Made by a program: the position numbers and the translations under genes. Below are positions 49,751-58,845 of a stretch of 64,000 bases of DNA, in pieces. The notes beneath the pieces were generated by a model. It was not told the origin of the DNA and made no database searches. It was given only the letters and a program-made list of their open reading frames with translations. This DNA comes from Microbacterium telephonicum (lineage in GTDB: Bacteria; Actinomycetota; Actinomycetes; Actinomycetales; Microbacteriaceae): contig NZ_RCDB01000001.1 of the NCBI RefSeq assembly GCF_003651225.1, positions 496,001 through 560,000 on the forward strand. The letters are read 5' to 3'. Numbering within the stretch: the stretch's first letter is position 1; each line of letters starts with the position of its first letter.

Positions 49751-50952
49751 ACGGCATCCGCACCGCCCTCATCCGCAACACCGCCGCACGCCGCGTCGGA
49801 ATCCGCGGAGTTCTCGTTCGCGGCGCTGTGCTCACGGCGCTCGCCCTCGCGGCGACGTTCGCGCTCGATCCCTACCGCAACTTCCAGCTCGCGACCATCG
49901 CGGCGACCTTCTGCGCGACGGCCGGCCTCACCGTGCTCGTCGGCTGGACCGGACAACTGTCGCTCGGCCACGCCGCGCTCATGGCGGCCGGCGGCTACGG
50001 CTACGCCCTGACCGCGCGCGCGCTCACCGAGGTCGGTGTCGGCGGGGCGCCGCGCTTCCTCCTCTCCCTCCTCGCCGCGGTCCTGCTCGCCGCAGCCGTC
50101 GGCTGGCTGCTCGGACTCGCGGCGGCCCGCCTGCGCGGACCGTACCTCGCCGGGGTCACCCTCGCCGTCGTCATCGCGCTGCCCGCCGTCGCGACGGTGT
50201 TCTCGCCGGTGCTGCGCGGCGATCAGGGTCTGCAGATCCGCCCCGATCCGGTGCCGAGCGCACTGGCGTCGATCATGGTGCTCGAGCAGTGGCAGGCGTG
50301 GGTGGCGATCCTCGTGACCGGGATCGTCGTCACGTCGCTCGTGGCGGTGTGCCGCGGACGCTGGGGACTGTGGATGCGGGCCGTGCGCGACGACGAGACC
50401 GCCGCACGCATCAGCGGCATCCGCAGCGGTCGCGTCAAAGTCGGCGCCTTCGCGCTCAGCGCGGTGACAGCGGGCGTCGGCGGAGCGCTGCTGTGCTTCG
50501 TGACGCAGTCGGTCAGCCCCGGTGCCTATACGCTCGCGTTCTCGCTGCTGCTCGTCGTCGCGGTGGTCGTCGGCGGCCTCGGCAGCGTCGGCGGCGCCGC
50601 GATCGGCGCCGCCCTCATCGTGCTCGTGCCGTGGGTGCTCGGCACGCTCACCGCGTCCCTCCCCGCGGAGGCCGCGCAGCGCCTCAGCGGCAATCTGCCG
50701 GTGCTCGTCTTCGGCGCCCTGCTGACGGTGATGATCCTCGTGCGCCCCGGCGGTCTCGCGAGTCTGCGCCCCCGGCGTCGCCGTGCCCCCGGCTCCGCCG
50801 CTCCCGCGTCCGACATCCCCGCCGCCACCGTCGCCGAGCGCTCCGCCTCGGCATCCGTCGCTCCGGCACCGGCCGCGTCCGCCCACCGCGCCGCCGACGA
50901 GGCCGCCGTCCCCGCATCCCTTCCCACCCGCACACCAGACAGAAAGAGGTGA
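49747..50952 (+). CDS. LivM-type ABC transporter permease with extended Ala/Pro-rich tail
   Basis: 401 aa. TLVGWTGQLSLGHAAL-type motif (residues about 58-73), LGLAAARLRGPYLAGVTLA and VVVGGLGSVGGAAIGAALI are typical of LivM. The last 70 residues (after RPGGLASLRP) are a Ser/Ala/Pro-rich extension, not part of the family core, possibly disordered. It works with LivH. The substrate-binding protein follows in the same operon. Confidence 0.92.
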   Translation: MNGIRTALIRNTAARRVGIRGVLVRGAVLTALALAATFALDPYRNFQLATIAATFCATAGLTVLVGWTGQLSLGHAALMAAGGYGYALTARALTEVGVGGAPRFLLSLLAAVLLAAAVGWLLGLAAARLRGPYLAGVTLAVVIALPAVATVFSPVLRGDQGLQIRPDPVPSALASIMVLEQWQAWVAILVTGIVVTSLVAVCRGRWGLWMRAVRDDETAARISGIRSGRVKVGAFALSAVTAGVGGALLCFVTQSVSPGAYTLAFSLLLVVAVVVGGLGSVGGAAIGAALIVLVPWVLGTLTASLPAEAAQRLSGNLPVLVFGALLTVMILVRPGGLASLRPRRRRAPGSAAPASDIPAATVAERSASASVAPAPAASAHRAADEAAVPASLPTRTPDRKR

Positions 50953-50954
50953 CC

Positions 50955-52238
50955 ATGTCACAGCACCACACCATCCGTGCCGCGGCGATCGCCGGCGTCT
51001 TCGCCGTCGTCGCCCTGGCCGGATGCAGCTCGCCCGCCGCCGTGTCGTCCGCCGAATCGGAGGACGTGCCCGGTGTCACCGACGACACCGTCACGATCGG
51101 CACGCACACGCCGCTCACGGGACCGGCCGCGGCCGGATACTCGTCGATCTCGGCCGCCGCGTCGGCCTACTTCGCCTACCTCAACGCCCACGGCGGCGTG
51201 CACGGGCGCACGATCGACTACATCGTCAAGGACGACGGCTACAACCCCGCCAACACCCAGACGGTGGTGCGCGAACTCGTGCAGCAGGACGAGATCTTCG
51301 CCCTCGTGAACGGACTGGGCACCCCGACGCACACCGCCGTGCTCGACTACCTCAACCAGAACTCGGTGCCGGACCTGTTCGTCGCCTCCGGTTCCACGAC
51401 CTGGAACGACCCGGAGACCTACCCGTATACCTTCGGGTTCAACGCCGACTACGTCGTCGAGGGGGCGGCCCTCGCCTCGTACGCCGCCGACGAGTTCGCC
51501 GGTCAGAAGGTGTGTCTGCTGGGGCAGGACGACGACTTCGGCGACGAGATGCTCGAGGGTGCCGAGCTCGCCCTCGGCGAGGGCGGGCTCGCGCACGTCG
51601 AGCGCTACGCCGTCTCGAATCAGGACGTCACGGCGCAGATCGGCGCCCTCAAAGCGGCCGGCTGCGAGATCAACATCCTCGGGACGATCAACGGGTTCAC
51701 GGCGCTCGCGGTCGGCACCGCTGCGCACCTCGGCTGGTTCCCGAAGTGGTTCTCGTCGTCGTCGGGTGCCGACTACCCGACCCTCGTCGGCTACCTCGGC
51801 GAGGACCTCGGGCCGAAGCTGCTGCAGGGACTCACCGGCACCAACTATCTGCCCGCCGCGGGCGGCGACTCGGAGTGGGTCGCGCTGTTCCGCCAGATCA
51901 ACGACGAGTACAACGGCGGTGCCGCGTTCGACGGCAACACCGTCTACGGCATGAGCGTCGCCTACCTGTTCGCCGAGGCGCTCGCCGCCGCCGGCGAGAA
52001 CCCCACGCGCGCGTCGCTGATCGAGGCGATCGAGTCGGGCGGGCTCGCCGGCGACGGGATGCTGCCGCTCGCCTTCTCGGCAGACGACCATGCCGCCTAC
52101 CGTGGTGTCGGCATCACCGTGGTCGACCAGGGCGTGCAGGACTACGTCGGCGCGAGCTACGAGGTCGACGGCGACGAGGTGCGCACCGCGGAGACGGCCC
52201 CGGTCGCCTTCGTGACCGACGGCATCCCCGGCGACTGA
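50955..52238 (+). CDS. Liv-type substrate-binding lipoprotein
   Basis: 427 aa from ATG 50955 (AAAGAGGTGA site). The lipobox is VVALAGCS (Cys about 24). The periplasmic-binding type I fold shows TVTIGTHTPLTGPAAAGYSSI, YLNAHGGVHGRTIDYIVKDD, FALVNGLGTPTHTAVLDYL and VCLLGQDDDFGDEM. It resembles ABC binding proteins for carboxylic or aromatic acids more than those for leucine; the ligand is unknown. It is last in the operon and followed by a perfect terminator. It would capture the substrate at the cell surface and hand it to LivHM. Confidence 0.92.
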   Translation: MSQHHTIRAAAIAGVFAVVALAGCSSPAAVSSAESEDVPGVTDDTVTIGTHTPLTGPAAAGYSSISAAASAYFAYLNAHGGVHGRTIDYIVKDDGYNPANTQTVVRELVQQDEIFALVNGLGTPTHTAVLDYLNQNSVPDLFVASGSTTWNDPETYPYTFGFNADYVVEGAALASYAADEFAGQKVCLLGQDDDFGDEMLEGAELALGEGGLAHVERYAVSNQDVTAQIGALKAAGCEINILGTINGFTALAVGTAAHLGWFPKWFSSSSGADYPTLVGYLGEDLGPKLLQGLTGTNYLPAAGGDSEWVALFRQINDEYNGGAAFDGNTVYGMSVAYLFAEALAAAGENPTRASLIEAIESGGLAGDGMLPLAFSADDHAAYRGVGITVVDQGVQDYVGASYEVDGDEVRTAETAPVAFVTDGIPGD

Positions 52239-52247
52239 CGCCGCATC

Positions 52248-52284
52248 ACGAAGGCCCGGCACCCTCACGGTGCCGGGCCTTCGT
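52248..52284. terminator. Bidirectional hairpin terminator
   Basis: AAGGCCCGGCACC (52251-52263) and GGTGCCGGGCCTT (52269-52281) pair perfectly around a CTCAC loop, extended by ACG/CGT on both sides (16 bp). It lies between the convergent transporter and acyl-CoA ligase operons. Confidence 0.92.
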
Positions 52285-52311
52285 CGTGGGCGTGCGGTCG
52301 TGGCGCCTCGG

Positions 52312-53910
52312 TCAGTCGGCCGCGGCCGGCTGCGGGGCGAGGGTGCGGACGAGCTCCCGCTTGAGCACCTTGCCGCTCCCACCGAGGGGGAGCGCGTCGA
52401 CGATGTGGACGACGCGGGGGTACTTGTAGGCGGCGAGCCGGTCCCGCACGAATGCCACGACCTCGTCGGCGTCGAGGTCGTGGCCCTCCAGTGCCACGAC
52501 GGCCGCGTGCACCTCCTGGCCGCGCACGTCGTCGGGCACGCCGAAAACCGCCGCGAGACCGATGCCGGGATGGCGCGCGAGCACCGCCTCGACCTCGCTC
52601 GGGTACACGTTGTAGCCGGAGCGCACGATCATGTCCTTCTTGCGATCGACGATCGTCAGCACGCCGTCGACGTAGGTGCCGAGGTCGCCGGTGCGGAACC
52701 ACCCGTCTACGACGGCCTCGGCGGTGGCTTCGGGCCGTCCGAGGTAGCCCTTGAAGAGGTTGTGGCCGCGCACGACGATCTCGCCGAGCTCGCCCGCCCC
52801 GTCGAGCAGCACGACGCGGTCGTCGATCCCGGAGTCGGCGACCGCGACGTCGACTCCCCACAGGGCGCGCCCGACCGTGCCGGGCCGGATCGGCTCGGTC
52901 AGCGCATTGGTCGAGACGATCGGGGCGGTCTCGGTCAGGCCGTACCCCTCGTGGACGTCGGCCCCGAACTCGGCGCGGAATGCCTCGAGCACGGCGACCG
53001 GCAATGCGGCGCCGCCCGAGACGGCGTACCGCAGCGGGGGACGGACGGCGGTGCGCCGCCCACTCTCGATGAGGCCGACGTACATCGTGGGGACAGCCGT
53101 GAACACCGTCGCGTCGTGCGCGATCATGAGGGCGAGCGCCTCGTCGGCGTCGAAGCGCGGCAGCAGGATGATCGAGGCGCCGGCGCGGAAGGCGATGTTC
53201 ATGACCGCCGTCTGACCGAACGTGTGGAACAGCGGCAGCCCGCCGAAGACGACGTCGTCCGCGTTCAGGTCGAACGAGTCGATGAGTGTGCAGTGCACCT
53301 GCTCGACGATCGACAGGTGCGAGCCGACCGCGCCCTTCGGGATGCCGGTCGTGCCGCTCGTGTAGAGGATCGTCGCGGGGTCGCTCGGCGACGTGGCCGC
53401 ATGCCGCACGAGCGGCGCCGCGGCCGCCGCCTCGGTCTCCAGCCGCGGCAGGTCGCGCACCGGATCGGGCGCATCGGCGGGCAGCAGCACCGTCACGACC
53501 GGCGTCGAGGTCGCCGCCGCGGCCGGCAGCGCCTCGCCCAGCAGGGGCGCCGCGACGACGAGCAGGTCGGCGTCGGCGTCGCGCAGCACGTGCGCGATCT
53601 CCTCCGTCTTGAAGAGCAGGTGCACCGGCACGACCACCGCGCCGAGGGCGAGGACCGCGTAGTAGACGCGCGGAAAGTCGGGGACGTTCGGGATCTGCAT
53701 CGCGACGCGGCTGCCGGGGCCGATGCCCCGCGCCCGCAGCGCCCCGGCGTAGGCGCGCGTCTGCGCCCACAGGCCGGCGTATGTGATCGTGGTGCCCGCG
53801 AAATGCAGGGCGGGGCGGTCGCCGTGGCGGCGCGCCGATTCGGCCAGGATGCCGGCGACCGAGAGGGTCGCGTGGCCGGGGCCGTCGATGGCGGGGTCGG
53901 ACAGGTGCAC
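52312..53910 (-). CDS. Acyl-CoA ligase (AMP-binding, ANL superfamily)
   Basis: 532 aa. ATP-loop ILYTSGTTGIPKGAV (about 180-194), PLFHTFGQ, the A5 motif EGYGLTETAP, the A7 motif WFRTGDLGTYVDGVLTIVDRKKDMI and the C-terminal catalytic Lys in GGSGKVLKRELV are all present. It activates a carboxylic acid to an acyl-CoA with ATP. It is last in the operon under operator 3 and is the likely entry step for the substrate imported by the Liv system. Chain length cannot be read. Confidence 0.93.
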   Translation of the reverse strand: MHLSDPAIDGPGHATLSVAGILAESARRHGDRPALHFAGTTITYAGLWAQTRAYAGALRARGIGPGSRVAMQIPNVPDFPRVYYAVLALGAVVVPVHLLFKTEEIAHVLRDADADLLVVAAPLLGEALPAAAATSTPVVTVLLPADAPDPVRDLPRLETEAAAAAPLVRHAATSPSDPATILYTSGTTGIPKGAVGSHLSIVEQVHCTLIDSFDLNADDVVFGGLPLFHTFGQTAVMNIAFRAGASIILLPRFDADEALALMIAHDATVFTAVPTMYVGLIESGRRTAVRPPLRYAVSGGAALPVAVLEAFRAEFGADVHEGYGLTETAPIVSTNALTEPIRPGTVGRALWGVDVAVADSGIDDRVVLLDGAGELGEIVVRGHNLFKGYLGRPEATAEAVVDGWFRTGDLGTYVDGVLTIVDRKKDMIVRSGYNVYPSEVEAVLARHPGIGLAAVFGVPDDVRGQEVHAAVVALEGHDLDADEVVAFVRDRLAAYKYPRVVHIVDALPLGGSGKVLKRELVRTLAPQPAAAD

Positions 53911-53943
53911 GGGTGGGGTCCTTTCGTCGTTGAGAGGGGAGCG

Positions 53944-55158
53944 TCAGGGGGTCGCGCCCGCGCGCAGCTGGCTGCGACCGAGGCTCGACAGATGCACTTC
54001 GTCGGGGCCGTCCGCGATGCGCAGGGAGCGCACACCGGCATAGAGTTCGGCCAGCGGGGTGTCGCCCGACACTCCCGCGCCGCCATGGAGCTGGATGGCG
54101 CGGTCGACGATCTGCAGGACGGCGCGAGGGACGGCGACCTTGATCGCCTGGATCTCGGTCATCGCGCGACGGTTGCCGACGGTGTCCATGAGCCAGGCCG
54201 TCTTCAGCACGAGCAGCCGCAGCGCCTCCAGCTGCACCCGCGCCTCGGCGGCCCATTCGCGCACGACGCCCTGGTCGGCGAGCGGCCCGCCGAAGGCGGT
54301 GCGGGTGCGGGCCCGCTCGGTCATGAGCGCAAGGGCGCGCTCGCCGGTGCCGAGCGCGCGCATGCAGTGGTGGATGCGGCCCGGGCCCAGGCGCGCCTGC
54401 GCGATCGCGAAGCCGTCGCCTTCGCCGGCGATGAGGTTCGCGGCCGGGACCCGCACATCGTCGAAGGCGATCTCGGCGTGCCCGCCGTGGTCGCGATCGT
54501 CGTATCCGAAGACCGTGAGCGGGCGCACGACCCGCACTCCCGGGGTGTCGCGCGGCACGAGGATCATCGACTGCCGGCGGTGCCTCGCGGCGTCGGGATC
54601 GGTCTTGCCCATGACGATGAAGATCGCCGCATCCGGGTTCATCGCGCCCGTCGACCACCACTTGCGACCGGTGATCACGTAGTGGTCGCCATCGCGGCGG
54701 ATGCGGGTGCCGATGTTGGTGGCGTCGGAGGAGGCGACGTCGGGCTCGGTCATGCAGAACGCGGAGCGGATGTCGGCGCGCAGCAGGGGCGCGAGCCACC
54801 GCTCCTGCTGGGCGGGAGTGCCGAACTCGGCGAGCACCTCCATGTTGCCGGTGTCGGGGGCGGCGCAGTTGAAGGCCGCCGGGGCCAGCCGCGGACTCCA
54901 GCCGGTCGCCTCGGCGATCGGAGCGTACGACACGTTCGAGAGTCCCGCGCCCGCCTCTCCCGGCAGGAACAGGTTCCACAGTCCTTCGGCGCGGGCCTGA
55001 TGCTGCAGGCGACGCACGACGGGCCGCACGTCCCACCGGTCCGGCGTCGCCGCCAGCTCGGCGTCGAGCTGCGGTTCAGCCGGCAGTACCCGGTCGTCGA
55101 CGAAGGCCCGGGCCTGGGCGAGCAGCTCCTGCGTGGCGGGGTCGAATGAGAAATCCAT
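53944..55158 (-). CDS. Acyl-CoA dehydrogenase (ACAD10/11-like)
   Basis: 404 aa from ATG 55158, which overlaps the upstream stop. Motifs are FCMTEPDVASSDATNI (FAD binding), YVITGRKWWSTGAMNPD, GRIHHCMRALGTGERALALM and the C-terminal IQLHGGAGVSGDTPLAELYAGVRSLRIADGPDEVH. This is the subgroup that occurs together with an APH-type phosphotransferase, as in mammalian ACAD10/11, which handle 4-hydroxyacyl-CoAs via phosphorylation. The neighbour here is exactly such an APH protein. Confidence 0.92.
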   Translation of the reverse strand: MDFSFDPATQELLAQARAFVDDRVLPAEPQLDAELAATPDRWDVRPVVRRLQHQARAEGLWNLFLPGEAGAGLSNVSYAPIAEATGWSPRLAPAAFNCAAPDTGNMEVLAEFGTPAQQERWLAPLLRADIRSAFCMTEPDVASSDATNIGTRIRRDGDHYVITGRKWWSTGAMNPDAAIFIVMGKTDPDAARHRRQSMILVPRDTPGVRVVRPLTVFGYDDRDHGGHAEIAFDDVRVPAANLIAGEGDGFAIAQARLGPGRIHHCMRALGTGERALALMTERARTRTAFGGPLADQGVVREWAAEARVQLEALRLLVLKTAWLMDTVGNRRAMTEIQAIKVAVPRAVLQIVDRAIQLHGGAGVSGDTPLAELYAGVRSLRIADGPDEVHLSSLGRSQLRAGATP

Positions 55159-56192
55159 CAGCGCACCTCCTGTCCGCGGCGGGCGAGGGGTTCGACGAGG
55201 GCGCCCATCCGGTCGAAGCCCGCGCCGACGGTCTCGCCGGCGCGGAAGCGGTAATGGATGCCCTCGAGGATCACCGCGAGCTTGTACGCCGCGAAGGCGC
55301 GGTACCAGCGCAGGTCGGGCACGCGGATGCCGGCGTGCGCGGCGTACGCGTCGACGACTCCGGTGAAGTCGGGGTAGCCCGCGGCGACGTCGACCGCGCT
55401 CGGCACGGCGCCGCCGAAGCCGTCGAGGTCGGCGATCGTCCAGTACAGGCCGAGCATCCCGAGGTCGACGAGCGGATCGCCGAGTGTCGCCATCTCCCAG
55501 TCGAGGATCGCGGAGATGCGCGGGTCGTCGCCCGAGCCAACAACGAGCGCGTTGTCGAGCCGGTAGTCGCCGTGGACGATGCCGGTGCGCGCGGATGCCG
55601 GAAGGTCGGCGGCGAGGCTCTCCTGCAGGGCGTCGAGGGCGGGTGTCTCGCGGGAGCGCGACGCGTCGAGCTGGCGGCGCCACGTCGACAGCTGTCGACG
55701 CAGGTAGCCGTCGGGCCGGCCGAAGTCGCCGAGGCCCACGGCCTCCGGGTCGACCGCGTGCAGGTCGGCGAGGTGCTGCGCGAGGCGGATGCCGAGCCTG
55801 CCGAGCCCGGACGCGGTGTACGCGGCGTTCTGCGCGCGCGAGGCGAGCACGATGCCGGGGGCCCGCTCCATGACGAAGAACACCGTCGCGGTCACCTCTC
55901 CCGCTGCGGTGTCGTCGACGACCTCCACGACGCGGGGGACGGGCACGCGGGTCGTCGACAGTGCGGAGATCACGCGGTGCTCCCGGCGCATGTCGTGGGC
56001 GCTGGAGAGCACGTGACCGAGCGGGGGGCGCCGCACGATGAGCGGTCGCCGGGCTCCGATCACGGCGTAGGTCAGGTTGCTGCGTCCGCCGGGGATCACC
56101 TCGGCGGTCAGCGCGCCGTCGGCGAGGTCGGGGTGGCACCGCGCGAGCCAGGCTTCGAGGCCTCGCACGTCGAGTCCGGGAGTGTCGGTCAT
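55158..56192 (-). CDS. APH-family phosphotransferase (ACAD11 kinase-domain-like)
   Basis: 344 aa from ATG 56192. Signatures are IPGGRSNLTYAVIG, RRPPLGHVLSSAHDM, VMERAPGIVL, GIVHGDYRLDNALVV (catalytic HGD-x4-N) and ISAILDWEMATLGDPLVDLG (metal-binding Asp). In ACAD10/11 systems such a domain phosphorylates 4-hydroxyacyl-CoA before elimination by the dehydrogenase. The 4-bp overlap with the ACAD gene supports a functional pair. It is first in the operon, 41 bp behind operator 3. Confidence 0.92.
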   Translation of the reverse strand: MTDTPGLDVRGLEAWLARCHPDLADGALTAEVIPGGRSNLTYAVIGARRPLIVRRPPLGHVLSSAHDMRREHRVISALSTTRVPVPRVVEVVDDTAAGEVTATVFFVMERAPGIVLASRAQNAAYTASGLGRLGIRLAQHLADLHAVDPEAVGLGDFGRPDGYLRRQLSTWRRQLDASRSRETPALDALQESLAADLPASARTGIVHGDYRLDNALVVGSGDDPRISAILDWEMATLGDPLVDLGMLGLYWTIADLDGFGGAVPSAVDVAAGYPDFTGVVDAYAAHAGIRVPDLRWYRAFAAYKLAVILEGIHYRFRAGETVGAGFDRMGALVEPLARRGQEVR

Positions 56193-56233
56193 CGTCGCGC
56201 CTTTCCGCCACCGTCGCTGGTGTGCGTCGCCAG

Positions 56234-56253
56234 CATACCGGATGGTCGGTATG
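56234..56253. promoter_or_regulatory. Operator palindrome 3 of 4 (upstream of APH-ACAD-ligase operon)
   Basis: CATACCGGAT-GGTCGGTATG has perfect 7-nt outer arms (CATACCG/CGGTATG). On the minus strand TATGCT overlaps its right end as a possible -10 box. It lies 41 bp upstream of the APH start. Confidence 0.72.
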
Positions 56254-56299
56254 TGTGCGATCGGCGGCGAATCAACGCGGGACACTTCGCCGTTCCTGG

Positions 56300-56728
56300 T
56301 CAGCGGGCCGCGGCGGCGACGGCCAGATCGCGCGCCACCGCCGTCCGCAGTGACGCCGGGAGGGGCGTCGGGCGCCGGGTGCCGGCATCAACGAAGACGT
56401 GCGTGAAGCGGCCGGTCGCGATCGGCCCTTCGTCGCCGGCGACCAGGATGCCGAGGTCCCACGTGATGCTCGTCGTCCCGAGCCGCTCCACGGCGATCCC
56501 GACCTCGAGCGCCGCGGGGAAACCCGTCGAGGCGTGGAACTCGCAGGCCGAAGCGGCGCACAGGCCGATCGGGCCGCCGCCGTGCGGGTCGAGACCGCCC
56601 GCCCGGATCATCCAGGCGTTCACCGCGGTGTCCATCGCCTCGTAGTAGACGGTGTTGTTGAGATGGCCGTACTGGTCGTTGTCGTTCCAGCGGGTGCCGA
56701 ACGGCACGCGCACGCGGTAGTCGGTCAT
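56300..56728 (-). CDS. Acyl-CoA thioesterase (hotdog fold, 4HBT type)
   Basis: 142 aa. VPFGTRWNDNDQYGHLNNTVYYEAMD is the 4-hydroxybenzoyl-CoA thioesterase motif with the catalytic Asp. ASACEFHASTGFPAALEVGI and ATGRFTHVFVD follow. It hydrolyses acyl-CoA, probably to relieve CoA trapping during catabolism. It is 45 bp downstream of the QsdR-type regulator on the same strand and likely in its transcript; operator 3 lies after it. Confidence 0.9.
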   Translation of the reverse strand: MTDYRVRVPFGTRWNDNDQYGHLNNTVYYEAMDTAVNAWMIRAGGLDPHGGGPIGLCAASACEFHASTGFPAALEVGIAVERLGTTSITWDLGILVAGDEGPIATGRFTHVFVDAGTRRPTPLPASLRTAVARDLAVAAAAR

Positions 56729-56773
56729 GGACTCCTCCTCGAGTCGGGCCGGACGCGCCGGCGGGCGGCGGGG

Positions 56774-57439
56774 TCAGTCGGCGTGCAGCAGCAACCGGAA
56801 CGCCTGGTGGGCGCGCTGCGCGCTGGGCTGGTCTCCCGAGATGAGGTCGGCGTACGTGAACGTCTCCGACACCCGCACGAGCAGATAGGCGAGGGAGCGC
56901 GCGTCGATCGCCCCGCCGAGCACCGCGTCGCGGTCGCCGCCGGCCAGGTCGCGCGCCAGCAGCCACTCGACACTTGCGACGTAGCGCCGCTGGATCGGGC
57001 TCTCCTTCGTCGTGAGCAGGCGCAGTGCGCGCGCCGGCTCGCGGCGGAGGAAGTCGCGGAAGTAGTCGGCGGTGTTGAGGTCGTCGACGAACCGGGTGAG
57101 CAGGTCGGCGATGCGTCCGGCGCCGGCGGGCCGGTCGGCGGTGGCCGCATCGGCGTGCACGAGCGTCGGCACGGCGAGCGACCACAGCACTTCGCTCAGC
57201 AGGGCGTCGCGGTTGCCGACCCAGCGGAACAGCGAGGTCCGGTCGACGCCGAGTCCCGCGGCGAGGGTGCCCATGTCGATACGCCGACCCGAGATGAACA
57301 CGTCGCGCGCGCCCTCGAACGCGCGGACGGCGTCGGGATGCTCGCCACCGCGCAGGCGTGAGGACAGCCAGGAGGGAGCGGCGTCGAGCCCGATCCGGCC
57401 GATCTCGTCGGTGGGAGCGGCGGTCTGCGCGGTGGTCAC
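56774..57439 (-). CDS. QsdR-like TetR-family transcriptional regulator
   Basis: 221 aa. The helix-turn-helix is atypical: ISGRRIDMGTLAAGLGVDRTSLFRWVGNRDALLSEV (about 49-84). The C-terminal region resembles the QsdR regulatory domain (LLTTKESPIQRRYVASVEWL, RVSETFTYADLISG). Such regulators sit beside acyl-CoA dehydrogenases in Actinobacteria. It diverges from the ACAD at 57575, and repeat elements in the shared region are its probable operator. It differs from the first TetR in both domains, so the island has two controllers. Confidence 0.9.
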   Translation of the reverse strand: MTTAQTAAPTDEIGRIGLDAAPSWLSSRLRGGEHPDAVRAFEGARDVFISGRRIDMGTLAAGLGVDRTSLFRWVGNRDALLSEVLWSLAVPTLVHADAATADRPAGAGRIADLLTRFVDDLNTADYFRDFLRREPARALRLLTTKESPIQRRYVASVEWLLARDLAGGDRDAVLGGAIDARSLAYLLVRVSETFTYADLISGDQPSAQRAHQAFRLLLHAD

Positions 57440-57470
57440 GCTCGCACTCTACTCTCGACGCCGCCCAGCG

Positions 57471-57521
57471 GTGCAACGTTTTCGGATTCGTTGTGCAACA
57501 TTCTCCAAGATGATGCATACT
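57471..57521. promoter_or_regulatory. Candidate operator/promoter between QsdR-like regulator and ACAD
   Basis: GTGCAAC occurs at 57471-57477 and again at 57493-57499 (22 bp apart). The second is part of the palindrome GTTG-TG-CAAC (57490-57499), and TGCAACG/CGTTGTGCA also form an inverted pair. CATACT (57516-57521) resembles a -10 box for the ACAD operon. The sites differ from the 20-bp consensus, fitting the second regulator. Confidence 0.45.
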
Positions 57522-57574
57522 CGGGTCAGGCGCACCCGCGCCGCAACACGATCGACGACGACGTGGAGGACACG

Positions 57575-58837
57575 ATGACGTTCACCCTGGAGGGCATGCA
57601 CGCCGAGACGGCCGCATCCGACGCCCTCGCGCCCGTGCTGGAGGCGGACTTCTACCGCTTCCAGCAGACCCTCACCGATACCGAGCAGCGCGCGCTCGGT
57701 CGCATCCGCGCATTCCTCGATGCCGAGGTGCGCCCCTTCGCCGACGACCACTGGGAGCAGGCGCGCAGCCCCCGGCATCTCGTCCCGCGCATCGCCGAAC
57801 TGGGGCTGTACGCGAACGCGTTCGAACGCACCCGCCACTTCGACAACAGCGCGCTGTTCCGCGGCTGGGTGGCGATGGAGATCTCGCGCGCCGATCCGTC
57901 GACCGCGACCTTCATCGGTGTGCACTCCGGACTCGCGATGACGGCGATAGCCGTCGGCGGCTCGGAGGAGCAGCGGGCCGAGTGGATGCCGAAGCTCGCC
58001 GCGGGCGAGCTGATCGCGGCGTTCGGGCTCACCGAACCCGGGCACGGGTCGGACACCGCGAAAGGGCTCGAGACGACCGCCGAGCGCCGCGGTGACCACT
58101 GGGTGCTCAACGGCGCCAAGCGGTGGATCGGCAACGGCGCCTTCGCCGACCTCGTCGTGATCTGGGCGCGCGATGTCGCCGACGACCAGGTGAAGGGTTT
58201 CCTCGTGCGCACTCCGACGCCCGGGTTCTCGGCGACGACCATCGCGCGCAAGCAGTCGCTGCGCGCCGTCGAGAACGCCGACATCCTGCTCGAGGACGTC
58301 ATCGTCGCCGAGAACGACCGGCTGCAGCGCATCGGCGGGTTCCGAGACGTCGCCGTGGTGCTGCGACTCACCCGCGCCGACGTCGCCTGGCAGGCGCTGG
58401 GGGTTGCCGTCGGCGCCTACGAGTGCGCCGTCGCGTACGCGGCGCACCGCGTGCAGTTCGGCAAGCCGATCGCGTCCTACCAGCTCGTGCAGCAGAAGCT
58501 CGCCGACGCCCTCGCGGCGATCACCGCATCCACGGCCCTGTGCGTGCGTGTGTCCCAGCTGCAGGACGAGGGGGAGCAGACCGACCAGCAGGCGGCGATG
58601 GCGAAGGCGTTCGTCACGGCGCGGATGCGGGAGGTCGTCGCCCTCGCGCGCGAGATCTGCGGCGGCAACGGCATCCAGCTCGGCGGGCACGAGCAGCTCG
58701 GCGCCGACATCCCGCCCGGCTACAGCGTGGCCCGCTACTTCGCCGACGCGGAGGCCGTGTACACGTTCGAGGGCACGTACGACATGAACTCCCTCATCGT
58801 GGGGCGCGCGATCACCGGCATCGCGGCGTTCGTGTGA
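57575..58837 (+). CDS. Acyl-CoA dehydrogenase
   Basis: 420 aa from ATG 57575 (GTGGAGGA site). Motifs are AAFGLTEPGHGSDTAKGLETTA, HWVLNGAKRWIGNGAFADL, DVAWQALGVAVGAYECAVAYA and the end ICGGNGIQLGGHEQLG..ARYFADAEAVYTFEGTYDMNSLIVGRAITG, with the catalytic base Glu in FEGTYD. This resembles the glutaryl-CoA or short/branched-chain dehydrogenase group. It is followed by a thiolase and catalyses the first oxidation of the acyl-CoA. It is transcribed divergently from the QsdR-like regulator. Confidence 0.93.
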   Translation: MTFTLEGMHAETAASDALAPVLEADFYRFQQTLTDTEQRALGRIRAFLDAEVRPFADDHWEQARSPRHLVPRIAELGLYANAFERTRHFDNSALFRGWVAMEISRADPSTATFIGVHSGLAMTAIAVGGSEEQRAEWMPKLAAGELIAAFGLTEPGHGSDTAKGLETTAERRGDHWVLNGAKRWIGNGAFADLVVIWARDVADDQVKGFLVRTPTPGFSATTIARKQSLRAVENADILLEDVIVAENDRLQRIGGFRDVAVVLRLTRADVAWQALGVAVGAYECAVAYAAHRVQFGKPIASYQLVQQKLADALAAITASTALCVRVSQLQDEGEQTDQQAAMAKAFVTARMREVVALAREICGGNGIQLGGHEQLGADIPPGYSVARYFADAEAVYTFEGTYDMNSLIVGRAITGIAAFV

Positions 58838-58845
58838 GGCCCGCG

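Noticed and set aside
52270..55149. Long plus-strand open frame (959 codons) opposite the ligase and dehydrogenase genes
   Set aside because: High-GC codon bias leaves the opposite strand open. The minus-strand proteins have full family motifs, the plus-strand translation has none.
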